Assembly (NCBI RefSeq): GCF_017813395.1 | Contig: NZ_JAGIZB010000009.1 | Location: 124,001 to 188,000 of the forward strand | Direction of reading: 5' to 3' | Source of the DNA: Pararoseomonas baculiformis | GTDB lineage: Bacteria > Pseudomonadota > Alphaproteobacteria > Acetobacterales > Acetobacteraceae | Length of the DNA: 64,000 bases | Shown: positions 51,653 through 60,598 of the stretch, piece after piece | How positions within the stretch are numbered: position 1 is the first letter of the stretch | Layout of the letters: each line of letters starts with the position of its first letter | Program-made: the position numbers and the translations under genes | The notes under the pieces: model-generated | The model's database searches: none | The model's input: the letters and a program-made list of their open reading frames with translations, nothing else | Told to the model about the DNA's origin: nothing

Positions 51653-52633
51653 TCAGTTTTCTGAGGTCGCTATCAGCACCGGTTCCGTGCTCTCTCGCAC
51701 CGGCGGCGCCAAAGGCGTGTCTCTCGGGCCGAACATCTCGGCCACTTCTGCGTAGACCTTGCCCAGAGGCAAAGCTCGTCCACCACGTTCGAAGACACCG
51801 GGATTGCGCTTGCTTGCCTCGCCCACGACCGCCACGCTGGACCGCCTCGGGCTCTCATTCAACGCCGCAAGAAAGCGCCTGGCGCCGGTAGGGCCGAGTA
51901 GGTGCACGAGGTAGAGGTCAGCAGCGCGAGCAGGTCGCCCAATCGAGGTTTCAAGGACAGGACGAGCTTGTTTCAGCCGTTCTGCCGCAAGAATGGCCGA
52001 GAGTGCCGGATTTTCCCTGAGACGCAGAATACGCCGCAGCACCCGTCCATCCCGGACCGAGATGTTGCCGTCGCGGTCAGTCACCAGGACCGCAGCATAC
52101 CCCGCGAGGCCATGACGTGACCCGAAATCGCGAACAGCCTCCAGCCAGGTGTCCCGAGTGAACTGCATCAGGCCGGTGGCGGAGGATGCTGGATTGCGCG
52201 CCAATGGGTTCAGGCGGCTCTCTCGGTCGGCGATCCGCCGCAGTACATCGGCGTTCAGTCCACTTGCACGCTCCGCTCGCTCGAGAGCCACGCGAACAGC
52301 CTCCTGGCTACCCCCTCCGCTCCTCTCTCCAGATCTGGTCGGTGCTCGCCGGCTTTCCTGTCTGCGTGCAGATCTCGCTTCCCTTCGCTGGCCAGCGGGC
52401 TTTCGGGCCGGCACAGCCGCGTGCCGCTCCTGACTTGCCGCGTTGGCGCGCCGTTGCGCCCCCCGGGCAGCTTCCGCTTCGGACATAACTGAGGGGTGGG
52501 CGAGCATTGAGGTCGCCAGGGCAATGGCGGGCAGACACCTTCGCAAAAGTGGTGCTACCGCGCCAAGAAGGAGTGTAGCTGTGCGCCGGGGCAGGGTGGC
52601 AGCAGGTGTGGGCACCCGGATTCCTCGCCTCAT
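51653..52633 (-). CDS. Lytic transglycosylase (SLT-type) with basic N-terminal region
   Basis: 326 residues. A signal peptide (about 20-55) precedes an Arg/Ala/Gln-rich basic linker. The catalytic SLT domain begins near 130 and has the Glu in IADRESRLNPLA followed by SSATGLMQFTRDTWLEAV and, further on, the family's LVHLLGPTGARRFL. It cleaves peptidoglycan between MurNAc and GlcNAc. It often helps large secretion or conjugation machines pass through the wall, but none is visible here. Start codon uncertain; 52633 is the first in-frame one. It is transcribed leftward from beside the IS66 remnant. Confidence 0.85.
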   Translation of the reverse strand: MRRGIRVPTPAATLPRRTATLLLGAVAPLLRRCLPAIALATSMLAHPSVMSEAEAARGAQRRANAASQERHAAVPARKPAGQRREARSARRQESRRAPTRSGERSGGGSQEAVRVALERAERASGLNADVLRRIADRESRLNPLARNPASSATGLMQFTRDTWLEAVRDFGSRHGLAGYAAVLVTDRDGNISVRDGRVLRRILRLRENPALSAILAAERLKQARPVLETSIGRPARAADLYLVHLLGPTGARRFLAALNESPRRSSVAVVGEASKRNPGVFERGGRALPLGKVYAEVAEMFGPRDTPLAPPVRESTEPVLIATSEN

Positions 52634-52859
52634 CCGCGGGCCGTGCGGCCTGCCGCCTACTAACCCTCAAACTCCGCGGAAGTTATTTTGAATAACGGAA
52701 TCGTTGGCGAAATACCCGCGGTGCGGGAAAGTCTCCATCACCATCTTTACTGATGCGAGTACTGATGAGGTATTCATCAGGACGTTCACCAGCAGGCAAG
52801 TGGTAACGCGGGCCATAGGCCCTTGCGGGACGTTGCCGACGCTCGGCCAGTTTCGCCTC

Positions 52860-52978
52860 ACCCCGTGCGACGGCGTGAACCCGTCGCTGCAGTCGTTCGA
52901 CCAACCATTGGCAAGGCGGATGCGCAGGTCGTTGAGGTAGCACTGCGGATTGACGCCGATCAGGCTGCAAGCTCCCAA
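52860..52978 (-). pseudogene. C-terminal remnant of an IS66-type transposase (TnpC)
   Basis: Minus strand reads CSLIGVNPQCYLNDLRIRLA, matching the C-terminal IS66 segment of the form CKLNGVDPQAYLxDVLxRI. Only about 40 codons remain. The surrounding 52634-53162 gap (529 bp) has no other gene; 52634-52859 shows nothing. It lies between the transglycosylase gene and the tRNA pair, at the right edge of the accessory region. Confidence 0.6.
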
Positions 52979-53162
52979 GAAGGACGCGAGGCCAGCCCCG
53001 AGGGGGCCTCAAGCTACGAACCTTGCCGCGGTCGCATGGTTCTGGCCCGCAGGAACTGGATCGAGCCAGGGTCCGAGACGGGGTGGCGCTGGAGGGTACA
53101 GGCAAAACCACGCCTAAAGAGCGCCCTAACCTGCACCGGAGAATGTTTTGAGGGAGGCGGAT

Positions 53163-53237
<75 letters not shown>

Positions 53238-53293
53238 GCTCCGCGCACGAAGTCCGGCGATCCAGCCAGCATTCCATGATATGGAAGAGAGGC

Positions 53294-53368
<75 letters not shown>

Positions 53369-53428
53369 ACTCCGTGCGTGGCGGGCGTATGACATGGGGC
53401 GGGGGGGCTTGCAAGCCCCCTCCCACGC

Positions 53429-53953
53429 ATGGATCACACCCCTATGCCCGAGACGCCCGAATCCCTTCTCGCCCGGCTCGAAGCCCTGGGCATCCTGGCC
53501 ACGACGCACCGCCACCCGCCCCTGCACACCGTCGCCGAAAGCCAGGCCCTGCGCGGGAACCTGCCCGGCCTGCATGTAAAGAACCTCTTTCTCCGGGCAA
53601 AATCGCCCCAGCCCTTCCTGCTCGTGGTGGCCGAGGAGAACACACCCCTCTCCATCAACGCCCTCGCACGGCAGCTCGGCACCGGCCGCCTGTCCATGGC
53701 GAATGAGGCGGAACTCTACGAAAAGCTCGGCGTCCGCCCGGGCTCCGTCACCCCGCTCGCCCTGGTCAACGCCCCCCCGGGCAGCGTCCGCACCGTGATC
53801 GACCACCGCCTGCTCACGGGCCCGGGGCCGGTGAACATCCACCCCCTCACGAACGAGGCCACCACCGCCCTCGCCCCTGCCGATCTCCGCCGCTTCCTCG
53901 AAAGCCTCGGCCACCCCATCGAACCGATCGATCTGGCCGCCCCGCTTGCCTGA
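53429..53953 (+). CDS. Prolyl-tRNA editing protein (ProX/YbaK family)
   Basis: 174 residues. Matches the YbaK/ProXp-ala fold, with AESQALRGNLPGLHVKNLFL near 40 and VIDHRLL, VNIHPLTNEATTAL near 140. The Lys in HVKNLFL is the family's conserved one. It deacylates mischarged Ala-tRNA-Pro (or similar), protecting proline codons. A perfect 18-bp palindrome (GGGGGCTTGCAAGCCCCC, 53403-53420) lies just before the ATG at 53429; a second in-frame ATG is at 53444. Transcribed away from the tRNA pair. Confidence 0.9.
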   Translation: MDHTPMPETPESLLARLEALGILATTHRHPPLHTVAESQALRGNLPGLHVKNLFLRAKSPQPFLLVVAEENTPLSINALARQLGTGRLSMANEAELYEKLGVRPGSVTPLALVNAPPGSVRTVIDHRLLTGPGPVNIHPLTNEATTALAPADLRRFLESLGHPIEPIDLAAPLA

Positions 53954-54022
53954 AAGCCCGCGCAGCGCATCTATGGGCTACAAGCCCAGCCAACCACGCC
54001 AGCCCTTCCGGAACACCGCCCG

Positions 54023-54949
54023 ATGAGCACCCTCCTCGACCAGACCCCTCCCCCGGCCGCCGACATCATCAAGGATGGCGACCAGAAGAGCTTTATGCAG
54101 GATGTCGTCGCGGCCTCGCGCGAAGTGCCGGTGCTCGTCGATTTCTGGGCCACCTGGTGCGGCCCCTGCAAGCAGCTCACCCCGGCGATCGAGAAGGTCG
54201 TCCGCGCCGCCGGCGGCCGCGTGCGCCTGGTGAAGATCGACATCGACCAGAACCGCGCCCTTGTCCAGCAGCTCGCCCAGCTCGGCCTGCCGCTCCAGTC
54301 CGTCCCGACCGTCGCCGCCTTCTGGCAGGGCCAGATCGCCGATCTCTTCCAGGGCGCCCTGCCCGAGAGCGAGCTGAAGAAGTTCGTCGAGAACCTGCTG
54401 AAGCTCGCCGGCGGCCAGATGCCCTCCGCCGACCTCCTGGGCGAGGCAAAGCAGGCCGCCGAGGAAGGTGACCACCAGACCGCCCTGCAGCTCTACGGCG
54501 CCCTGGCCCAGCAGGAACCCGAGAACGCCGCCGCCCTCGCCGGCATCGCCCGCTCCCTCATGCAGCTGGGGGAGGAGGAGCAGGCCGCCCAGCTGATCGA
54601 AAGCCTTCCCGCCAAGCTCCAGGAACATGCCGAGATCTCGGCCGTCCGCTCTGCCCTCGAACTCGCCAGCGCCGGCCGCGAGGCCCGCGCCAAGCTCGCC
54701 GAGTACGAGGCGCGCCTGGCCGCCGATCCGAATGATCACCAGGCCCGCATCGACCTCGCCGTGGCGCTCAACGCCGCGGATGACCGGGCCGGCGCCGTCG
54801 ATGCCCTGCTGGAAGCCTTCCGTCGGGACCGCGCCTGGAACGACCAGGCCGCCCGCAAGCAGCTCCTGAAGTTCTTCGAGGCCTGGGGCTTCGAGGACCC
54901 GGCCACCAAGGCCGGGCGCCGCAAGCTTTCAGCCCTCCTGTTCAGCTGA
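54023..54949 (+). CDS. cnoX: Thioredoxin-TPR chaperedoxin (CnoX/YbbN family)
   Basis: 308 residues. N-terminal thioredoxin domain with the active motif FWATWCGPCKQL near 45 (Cys-Gly-Pro-Cys, fully redox-active, unlike the SQHC of the E. coli protein). The C-terminal ~180 residues contain TPR repeats (AALAGIARSLMQLGEEEQA, DLAVALNAADDRAGAVDAL) that bind clients. Together this is the CnoX chaperedoxin, which protects cytoplasmic proteins from oxidative unfolding. A hairpin terminator follows 32 bp after the stop. Confidence 0.93.
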   Translation: MSTLLDQTPPPAADIIKDGDQKSFMQDVVAASREVPVLVDFWATWCGPCKQLTPAIEKVVRAAGGRVRLVKIDIDQNRALVQQLAQLGLPLQSVPTVAAFWQGQIADLFQGALPESELKKFVENLLKLAGGQMPSADLLGEAKQAAEEGDHQTALQLYGALAQQEPENAAALAGIARSLMQLGEEEQAAQLIESLPAKLQEHAEISAVRSALELASAGREARAKLAEYEARLAADPNDHQARIDLAVALNAADDRAGAVDALLEAFRRDRAWNDQAARKQLLKFFEAWGFEDPATKAGRRKLSALLFS

Positions 54950-54980
54950 GGCCGGGGAACCGCGCCTCGTTCCTGCCAGT

Positions 54981-55006
54981 GAAACGCGCCTGACCGGGCG
55001 CGTTTC
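54981..55006 (+). terminator. Hairpin after the chaperedoxin gene
   Basis: A perfect 10-bp stem (GAAACGCGCC / GGCGCGTTTC) with loop TGACCG, 32 bp after the stop. The stem ends in TTTC, and no T-run follows. A likely intrinsic or partial terminator. Confidence 0.6.
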
Positions 55007-55036
55007 CATCCATCATCCGGAGAACGGGAACAGGCC

Positions 55037-55699
55037 ATGCCCTTCCACCCCACGGGCCTTGAAGCACTGCCGGCGGAGATCGCGATCTTCCCCCTCACCG
55101 GCGCGCTGCTGCTGCCCGGCGGCCGCCTTCCGCTGAACGTCTTCGAACCCCGCTACCTCGCCCTGGTCGAGGCGAGCCTGGCCCATGGCCGCCAGTTCGG
55201 CATGATCCAGCCGGACCTCTCCCTGCCCACCACCGCCCGCGGCCCCGGCCTCTACCGCGTCGGCTGCCTCGGCCGCCTCTCCTCCTTCGCCGAAACGGAG
55301 GATGGCCGCTTCCTCGTCACCCTCACCGGCACCATCCGCTTCCAAGTCGCCGAGGAACTGCCGATGCAGGACGGCTACCGCCGCATCCGCGCGGACTACA
55401 CCCCCTTCGCCACCGACCTCCTCCGCCCCGCACTCCCCATCCAGATCACCCGCCCCCCGCTGCTGGACGCGCTCCGCGCCTATTTCCGCGCCAAGAGCAT
55501 CGAGGCCAACTGGGAGGCGGTGGAGCGGCTGGACGACCATTCCCTGGTCAACACCCTCTCCATCGTCTGCCCCTTCGACCCCGTGGAGAAGCAGGCCCTG
55601 CTGGAAGCCCCCGACCCCGCCGCCCGTGCCGGCACGCTTCTCGCCATGCTGCGGATGGACAGCCTGCCCGGTCCGGGCCAAGACATGCGCCCGAGTTGA
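55037..55699 (+). CDS. LON peptidase substrate-binding domain protein
   Basis: 220 residues. A lone LON N-domain: [35 protein letters not shown] and FGMIQPDLS are the family's first blocks, with no ATPase or protease domain. Such proteins are widespread beside trxA-type and Trm112-like genes in Alphaproteobacteria; their job is not established, though binding of unfolded proteins is suspected. It is followed 11 bp later by the Trm112-like gene, likely same operon. Confidence 0.88.
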   Translation: MPFHPTGLEALPAEIAIFPLTGALLLPGGRLPLNVFEPRYLALVEASLAHGRQFGMIQPDLSLPTTARGPGLYRVGCLGRLSSFAETEDGRFLVTLTGTIRFQVAEELPMQDGYRRIRADYTPFATDLLRPALPIQITRPPLLDALRAYFRAKSIEANWEAVERLDDHSLVNTLSIVCPFDPVEKQALLEAPDPAARAGTLLAMLRMDSLPGPGQDMRPS

Positions 55700-55710
55700 G
55701 GACCATCCCG

Positions 55711-55926
55711 ATGAGCCAGACCACGACCCCGGCGGGTGATGCCCCCGCCTCCCCCAGCGTGGATCCCCGCCTGCTGGAGATCCTCGTCTGCCCCGTCACC
55801 AAGGGCCCGCTCCGCTACGACCGCGCGGCCGGCGAACTGGTGAGCGAGGGCGCAGGCCTCGCCTATCCCATCCGGGACGGCATCCCCATCATGCTGCCCG
55901 ACGAGGCCCGCCGCCTGGCCGGCTGA
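55711..55926 (+). CDS. Trm112 family protein
   Basis: 71 residues. [21 protein letters not shown] and [17 protein letters not shown] are the family's hallmark, a small zinc-ribbon-like fold; the second Cys pair is missing so metal binding is uncertain. Trm112-like proteins assist methyltransferases in eukaryotes; in bacteria their partner is unclear. I chose the ATG at 55711, which has GAGGA 9 nt upstream, over the TTG 15 nt before it. Confidence 0.9.
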   Translation: MSQTTTPAGDAPASPSVDPRLLEILVCPVTKGPLRYDRAAGELVSEGAGLAYPIRDGIPIMLPDEARRLAG

Positions 55927-55933
55927 ACGGCCC

Positions 55934-56326
55934 ATGGCGGCACCCACCCCCACCGAGATCCGCCTGAACCGCACCGAGCGCCGCCTGGAGGTGGCCTTCG
56001 ACGACGGCAGCCATTTCAGCCTGCCCGCTGAATATCTCCGCGTCGAAAGCCCTTCCGCCGAAGTCCAGGGCCATGGCCCCGGGCAGAAGACTCTGGTGCA
56101 TGGCAAGCGCATGGTCGGCATCACCGGGGTGGAGCCGGTCGGCCAATACGCCGTCCGCCTGATCTTCGACGACCGGCACGACAGCGGCATCTACAGCTGG
56201 GAAACCCTGCACCGCCTGGGCCGCGAATACGAAACCCGCTGGCCCGCATACCTGGCCGAGCTGGAGGCGAAAGGCCTCTCCCGGGACCTGCGCGGCCGCG
56301 CCGCGCCCCGCTCCGAACCGGCTTGA
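55934..56326 (+). CDS. DUF971 (GBBH-like N-terminal domain) protein
   Basis: 130 residues. TEIRLNRTERRLEVAFDDGS, LPAEYLRVESPSAEVQGHGP and IFDDRHDSGIYSWETLHRLG match DUF971 proteins, the domain found at the N-terminus of gamma-butyrobetaine hydroxylase. In bacteria it often lies beside Mrp/ApbC or Trm112-like genes, as here. Role unknown, possibly in iron-sulphur or cofactor handling. Its stop overlaps the next start. Confidence 0.88.
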   Translation: MAAPTPTEIRLNRTERRLEVAFDDGSHFSLPAEYLRVESPSAEVQGHGPGQKTLVHGKRMVGITGVEPVGQYAVRLIFDDRHDSGIYSWETLHRLGREYETRWPAYLAELEAKGLSRDLRGRAAPRSEPA

Positions 56327-57561
56327 TCCCTCTCCAGCTGCAATCGGCACTGGGCCTCCTCGCCCTCGCGGCCCTGGCCTGGGCGGTGGGGGGCTTCCGC
56401 CGCCCCCTCCCCTGGCGGACCATCGCCACCGGCCTCGCCCTCCAGATCATCCTCGGCGCGGCCCTCCTCCACATCCCGCCGCTCCGCGCCGCCTTCTCCG
56501 TGGCGGGACGGGTGGTCGATGCCCTGGCGCGCGCCACCCAGGCCGGCACCAGCCTGGTCTTCGGCTATCTCGGCGGCGCCCCGCTGCCCTTCGCCGAAGC
56601 CCGCCCCGGCGGCGCCTTCATCCTCTTCTTCCAGGCCCTTCCCATCGTCCTGCTGGTCGGGGCCATCTCCGCCCTGCTCTATCACTGGCGTGTCCTGCCG
56701 GCCCTGGTGCGGGTGATGTCCCGCGCCCTCCGCGCCGCCTTCGGCGTCTCCGGCGCCTGCGGCGTGTCGGTGGCCGCCAATGTCTTCACCGGCATGGTGG
56801 AGGCCACGCTCTTCATCCGCCCCTGGCTCGCCAGCCTCTCCCGCTCGGAACTGCTGGTGGTGATGACGGCGGGGCTCGCCACCATCAGCGGCAACATGCT
56901 CGTCATCTACGCCGCCATGCTGGCGCCCGCCGTGCCGGATGCCGCCGGCCAGCTCCTCGCCGCCAGCCTCGTCAGCGCCCCCGCGGCCATCCTCGCCGCC
57001 CGCCTCATGCTCCCCGGCGAAACCGCCCCGGAATCGGCGGATATCGAGGCACCCCGCCTCTATGACAGCGCGATGGACGCCCTCACCCGCGGCACATCGG
57101 ATGGCCTCTCCCTCCTGCTGAACATCATGGCCGGGCTCATCGTCTTCGTGGCCCTGGTCGCGCTGGCGAACATGATCATCCAGCCCCTCACGGGCCTCAC
57201 CCTCGAATCCATCGCGGGCGTGCTCCTCTGGCCGCTGGCCATCGCCATGGGCATTGCGCCCGAGGACGCCACCGCCGCGGCCCGCCTGCTGGGCATACGC
57301 GGCGTGGTGAACGAATTCGTCGCCTATCTGGAAATGGCCGGCCCCGCCGGCGCCGAACTCGCCCCGCGCACGCGCCTCATCCTCTCCTGGGCCCTATGCG
57401 GCTTCGCCAACTTCGCCAGCGTCGGCATCATGGTCGCCGGCATGGGCGCCCTCTGCCCCGAGCGCCGCGCCGGGATCGTCCGCCTCGGCCTGCCCGCCCT
57501 GCTCGCCGCCACCATCGCCTGCTGCATGACCGGCGCCACGGTGGGCCTCCTATCGCCCTGA
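56323..57561 (+). CDS. Nucleoside transporter-like protein (NupC/CNT family)
   Basis: 412 residues, about ten membrane helices. FGYLGGAPLPF, LPIVLLVGAISALLYHWRVL, SVAANVFTGMVEATLFIRPW, TISGNMLVIYAAML and GVVNEFVAYLEM match concentrative nucleoside transporters, with the gate-like FGYLGG motif. It takes up a nucleoside with H+ or Na+. The TTG at 56323 overlaps the DUF971 stop (TTGA). Substrate specificity not predictable. Confidence 0.9.
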   Translation: MIPLQLQSALGLLALAALAWAVGGFRRPLPWRTIATGLALQIILGAALLHIPPLRAAFSVAGRVVDALARATQAGTSLVFGYLGGAPLPFAEARPGGAFILFFQALPIVLLVGAISALLYHWRVLPALVRVMSRALRAAFGVSGACGVSVAANVFTGMVEATLFIRPWLASLSRSELLVVMTAGLATISGNMLVIYAAMLAPAVPDAAGQLLAASLVSAPAAILAARLMLPGETAPESADIEAPRLYDSAMDALTRGTSDGLSLLLNIMAGLIVFVALVALANMIIQPLTGLTLESIAGVLLWPLAIAMGIAPEDATAAARLLGIRGVVNEFVAYLEMAGPAGAELAPRTRLILSWALCGFANFASVGIMVAGMGALCPERRAGIVRLGLPALLAATIACCMTGATVGLLSP

Positions 57562-57663
57562 TGCCGCGCCGCGCGGCCGGCAAGCCTGATCATGCAGGAT
57601 GGCGCTTGACCCCCGTGCCCGATCCTGCGCAATCGCAACTCGGCACGGTTTGGAAGGTCCCAC

Positions 57664-58443
57664 ATGCTCGCGCTGCGCGTGATCCCCTGCCTGGACGTAA
57701 AGGACGGCCGCGTCGTGAAGGGCGTGAACTTCGTCTCCCTGCGCGATGCCGGCGATCCGGTGGAACAGGCCCGTGCCTATGACCGGGAAGGCGCGGACGA
57801 GGTCACCTTCCTCGATATCGGCGCCACGCATGAAAACCGTGGAACCATGCTCGATGTTGTTTCCCGCACGGCAGCGGAGGTGTTCATTCCCCTCACCGTG
57901 GGAGGCGGCGTGCGAAGCGTTGAGGATATGCGGGCGCTGCTTCTCGCGGGCGCCGACAAGGTTTCGGTGAATTCCGCGGCCCTGGCCGATCCGGACCTCG
58001 TGCGCCGCGGCGCCGAGGCCTTCGGCAGCCAGGCCATCGTGGTGGCCATCGATGCCCGCCGCACCGCCCCGGGCCGCTGGGAGATCTTCACCCATGGTGG
58101 CCGGCGCGAAACGGGGGTGGATGCGGTGGAATGGGCCCGCCGCGTGGAATCCCTCGGCGCCGGCGAGATCCTCCTCACCTCCATGGACCGGGACGGCACC
58201 GGCGAAGGCTTCGACCTGGACCTGCTGCGCGCCGTGCGCGCGGCCACGCGCCTGCCCCTCGTCGCGTCCGGCGGGGTGGGGAAACTTGAACATTTTGTGG
58301 AAGGTGCGTCAGCGGGCGCCACGGGCCTGCTCGCCGCCAGCGTCTTCCATTACGGCCAGTTCCGCATCTCGGAAGCCAAGGCGGCCCTCGGCGCCGCGGG
58401 CTGGCCGGTGCGGCCAACGACAGAATCAAGGGAGGCGGCGTGA
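57664..58443 (+). CDS. hisF: Imidazole glycerol phosphate synthase subunit HisF
   Basis: 259 residues, the usual length. [38 protein letters not shown]-like (here [16 protein letters not shown]), KVSVNSAAL and [20 protein letters not shown] are the family's blocks; catalytic Asp in CLDVKDG and in the barrel centre. It makes imidazole glycerol phosphate and AICAR with HisH in histidine synthesis. HisE follows with the two genes overlapping by one base (TGATG). Confidence 0.97.
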   Translation: MLALRVIPCLDVKDGRVVKGVNFVSLRDAGDPVEQARAYDREGADEVTFLDIGATHENRGTMLDVVSRTAAEVFIPLTVGGGVRSVEDMRALLLAGADKVSVNSAALADPDLVRRGAEAFGSQAIVVAIDARRTAPGRWEIFTHGGRRETGVDAVEWARRVESLGAGEILLTSMDRDGTGEGFDLDLLRAVRAATRLPLVASGGVGKLEHFVEGASAGATGLLAASVFHYGQFRISEAKAALGAAGWPVRPTTESREAA

Positions 58444-59093
58444 TGGGCAAGGACGCGAAGCCGCGCAGGAAGAAGGTCACGGGCACGGAGGCGAAGGCGC
58501 CCTCCAGGAAGGCCGCCGCGCCGAAAAAGGCCACGAAGGCGGTGAAGGCCAAGCCGAAGCTGAAGCCCGCGAAGTGGAAGGAGGACCTGCGCGTCCTCCC
58601 CTCGCTTCCCGTGCCGCAGGACCTGGCGGATGCCCCCATCGCGGCCAATGCCCGCCCACCCAAGCGCGTGCGCCGCGCCGAGACCCGGCATCTCCAGCCG
58701 CTGAACCCCGGCCAGGGTATCCCCGAACCCGCCGTGCTGGACCGCCTCTGGGCCATGGTGGAGGAGCGCCGCGTCTCCGGCGACATCCAGACCTCCCACT
58801 CCGCCCGCCTGCTCGCGCGCGGCACCGCCAAGGTCGCCCAGAAGCTCGGCGAGGAAGCGGTGGAGACGGTGATCGAGGCCATGGCGGGCAACCGCACCGC
58901 CCTGATCAGCGAGAGCGCCGACCTGCTCTACCACCTCATCGTCACCTGGGTGGATGCCGGCATCCACCCCGAGGAGGTCTGGGCCGAGCTCGTCCGGCGT
59001 GAGGGAATCAGCGGGATCGCGGAAAAGGCCGCGCGCCAGAACCTCTCCACGGCAGGGGTGGTGAAGGCGGGGGAGACGACGAAGCTGCCCTGA
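58443..59093 (+). CDS. hisE: Phosphoribosyl-ATP pyrophosphatase HisE with Lys/Ala-rich N-terminal extension
   Basis: 216 residues; a normal HisE is about 105. The second half is a normal His[45 protein letters not shown] and [13 protein letters not shown]. The first ~50 residues are Lys/Ala/Pro repeats of the type [17 protein letters not shown], like a histone-H1 tail, followed by ~50 residues of linker. The core hydrolyses PR-ATP to PR-AMP. The ATG at 58443 overlaps the hisF stop; GTG at 58440 is also possible. A weak hairpin (CTGCCC/GGGCAG) spans its stop. Confidence 0.93.
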   Translation: MGKDAKPRRKKVTGTEAKAPSRKAAAPKKATKAVKAKPKLKPAKWKEDLRVLPSLPVPQDLADAPIAANARPPKRVRRAETRHLQPLNPGQGIPEPAVLDRLWAMVEERRVSGDIQTSHSARLLARGTAKVAQKLGEEAVETVIEAMAGNRTALISESADLLYHLIVTWVDAGIHPEEVWAELVRREGISGIAEKAARQNLSTAGVVKAGETTKLP

Positions 59094-59126
59094 GGGGCAG
59101 TTCCTCCTCTTCCCGCCCCAGCCGGT

Positions 59127-59414
59127 TCAGCGCAGCGGCTGCACCGGCTCCACCCCGCCGCGCGGCGCCAGGCCCTGGGCCCGCAGGCAGCGTGCATAGG
59201 CCCGCCGCTCGACCGCCGCCATCTCGGCCTGGGCACGATCATAGGCGGTCAGGTTGTTCGGCGGCGGCATGCGCTGGAACATCTCCCGCACCTCCGGCGC
59301 GGACCGCGCCTCGGACCGGCAGCCCGCCTCAGTCGGGTTGGTCGGCTCGGGCAAGGCGTCCCGGGCGCAACCCGCCACGGCCAGCAGGAGGAAAAGGGGA
59401 ACGGCGCGGATCAT
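59127..59414 (-). CDS. Putative small lipoprotein
   Basis: 95 residues. MIRAVPLFLLLAVAGCARD carries a lipobox (VAGC). The rest (CRSEARSAPEVREMFQRM, AYARCLRAQGLAPRGGV) has no recognised fold. It overlaps the NudC stop by four bases and follows it in the leftward operon, so it is probably real. Confidence 0.75.
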   Translation of the reverse strand: MIRAVPLFLLLAVAGCARDALPEPTNPTEAGCRSEARSAPEVREMFQRMPPPNNLTAYDRAQAEMAAVERRAYARCLRAQGLAPRGGVEPVQPLR

Positions 59415-60340
59415 GAATCGGATTCCAGCCAGTCCTCGATCAGCCGTCGGGCGATGGAATCCACCCGCGGCAGCGAGAAGCCGGCATTCTCGTGGTTACG
59501 GATCTCGTCACGGGTGAACCAGCGCGCATCGCGCAGCTCGGCCGGGTCCACCGTGATCTCCCGGCTCAGCGCCTCGGCATGGAAGCCGAGCATGATCGAG
59601 GCCGGGAAAGGCCAGGGCTGGGAGGAATGGTAGTGCGCTTCGCCCACCCGCACGCCGGTCTCCTCGAACACCTCCCGCCGCACCGCCTCCTCCAGGCTCT
59701 CGCCCGGTTCCACGAAGCCCGCGAGGGTCGAGTACATGGTGCTGTTGGGAAAGCGCGTGGAATGCCCCAGCAGGCAGCGGTCGCCATCCACCACCAGCAT
59801 GATCACCGCCGGGTCCGTGCGCGGGAAATGCTGCGCCCCGCATTGCGTGCAGGCCATGGCATTCCCGGCCGAGCGCGGCTCGCACACCCCGCCGCACACC
59901 CCGCAGAAACGATGCCGCGTGCGCCAGTGCATCAGCCCGCGCGCATGGGCCAGCATGGAAGCCTCGCCCGGCGGCAGCAGTCCCGCCACGGCGCGCAGGT
60001 CGGCGAAGCTTCCGAAGCCCTCGGGCAACAGCGGCAGCGGGTCCTCCGCCGCGCTGCAATCCACGGCGAAAACCGGCACCCCGTCCCGCAGCCCCAGCAG
60101 CGCCCAGGGGCCGCCGGCCATCAGCACGGCCTCCGCGGCCTCGCGCGTCAGCAGCACCGCCTCCGGGGCCCCTTCCTCCAGGCCCCGCATCAGGCTCCTG
60201 GCCCGCCAAACCGGGATGATGAGGCTCCCCGGCGCCGCCAGCGCGGCCTCCACGAAGACAGCATCCTCCCGCCGGTCCGAAATCCGGTCGAGAGGACTGC
60301 CTGTATAGGCATTGGGGCGGCTGGCGGGGATGGAAAGCAT
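59411..60340 (-). CDS. nudC: NAD(+)/NADH diphosphatase NudC
   Basis: 309 residues with all the family marks: zinc ribbon CGVCGG...CTQCG near 150-175, Nudix box GFVEPGESLEEAVRREVFEE near 213, and the NudC-specific SQPWPFP near 247. It cleaves NADH, and also removes NAD caps from RNA 5' ends in E. coli. I chose the ATG at 60340; the frame is open upstream but not needed. The lipoprotein gene follows. Confidence 0.95.
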   Translation of the reverse strand: MLSIPASRPNAYTGSPLDRISDRREDAVFVEAALAAPGSLIIPVWRARSLMRGLEEGAPEAVLLTREAAEAVLMAGGPWALLGLRDGVPVFAVDCSAAEDPLPLLPEGFGSFADLRAVAGLLPPGEASMLAHARGLMHWRTRHRFCGVCGGVCEPRSAGNAMACTQCGAQHFPRTDPAVIMLVVDGDRCLLGHSTRFPNSTMYSTLAGFVEPGESLEEAVRREVFEETGVRVGEAHYHSSQPWPFPASIMLGFHAEALSREITVDPAELRDARWFTRDEIRNHENAGFSLPRVDSIARRLIEDWLESDS

Positions 60341-60389
60341 GGGCGCGCGGAAGGTCGCATGCGCGGATGGGGCGGGCAACCGGGGCCCG

Positions 60390-60408
60390 GCAGGGGCTTT
60401 GCCCCTGC
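60390..60408. repeat. GC-rich hairpin, GCAGGGGC-TTT-GCCCCTGC
   Basis: An 8-bp perfect stem with a TTT loop in the divergent gap before the molybdopterin oxidoreductase. No T-run. Short hairpins of this type are common between genes in Acetobacteraceae; a role is not shown. Confidence 0.5.
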
Positions 60409-60598
60409 ATCCTGGCAAGCGCACCCAAAAGCGAGTCGTTCAGCCGCTTCCGGTCCAGTGCACGGCGCCGCAGTACCCGATCCGAGGTGCCGGCCTCCCC
60501 CGGCCGGCGAGAGTGCCAGGCGGAAGGCGCAACCCCGTCCCTGAAACCAATCCAGCTTCTTGGAATTGACTGACAGCTGACAGCGGGCAGTCCAAAAA

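Noticed and set aside
59085-59100. Hairpin across the hisE stop as a terminator
   Set aside because: Only 6 bp, short loop and no T-run; too weak to list as a separate feature.
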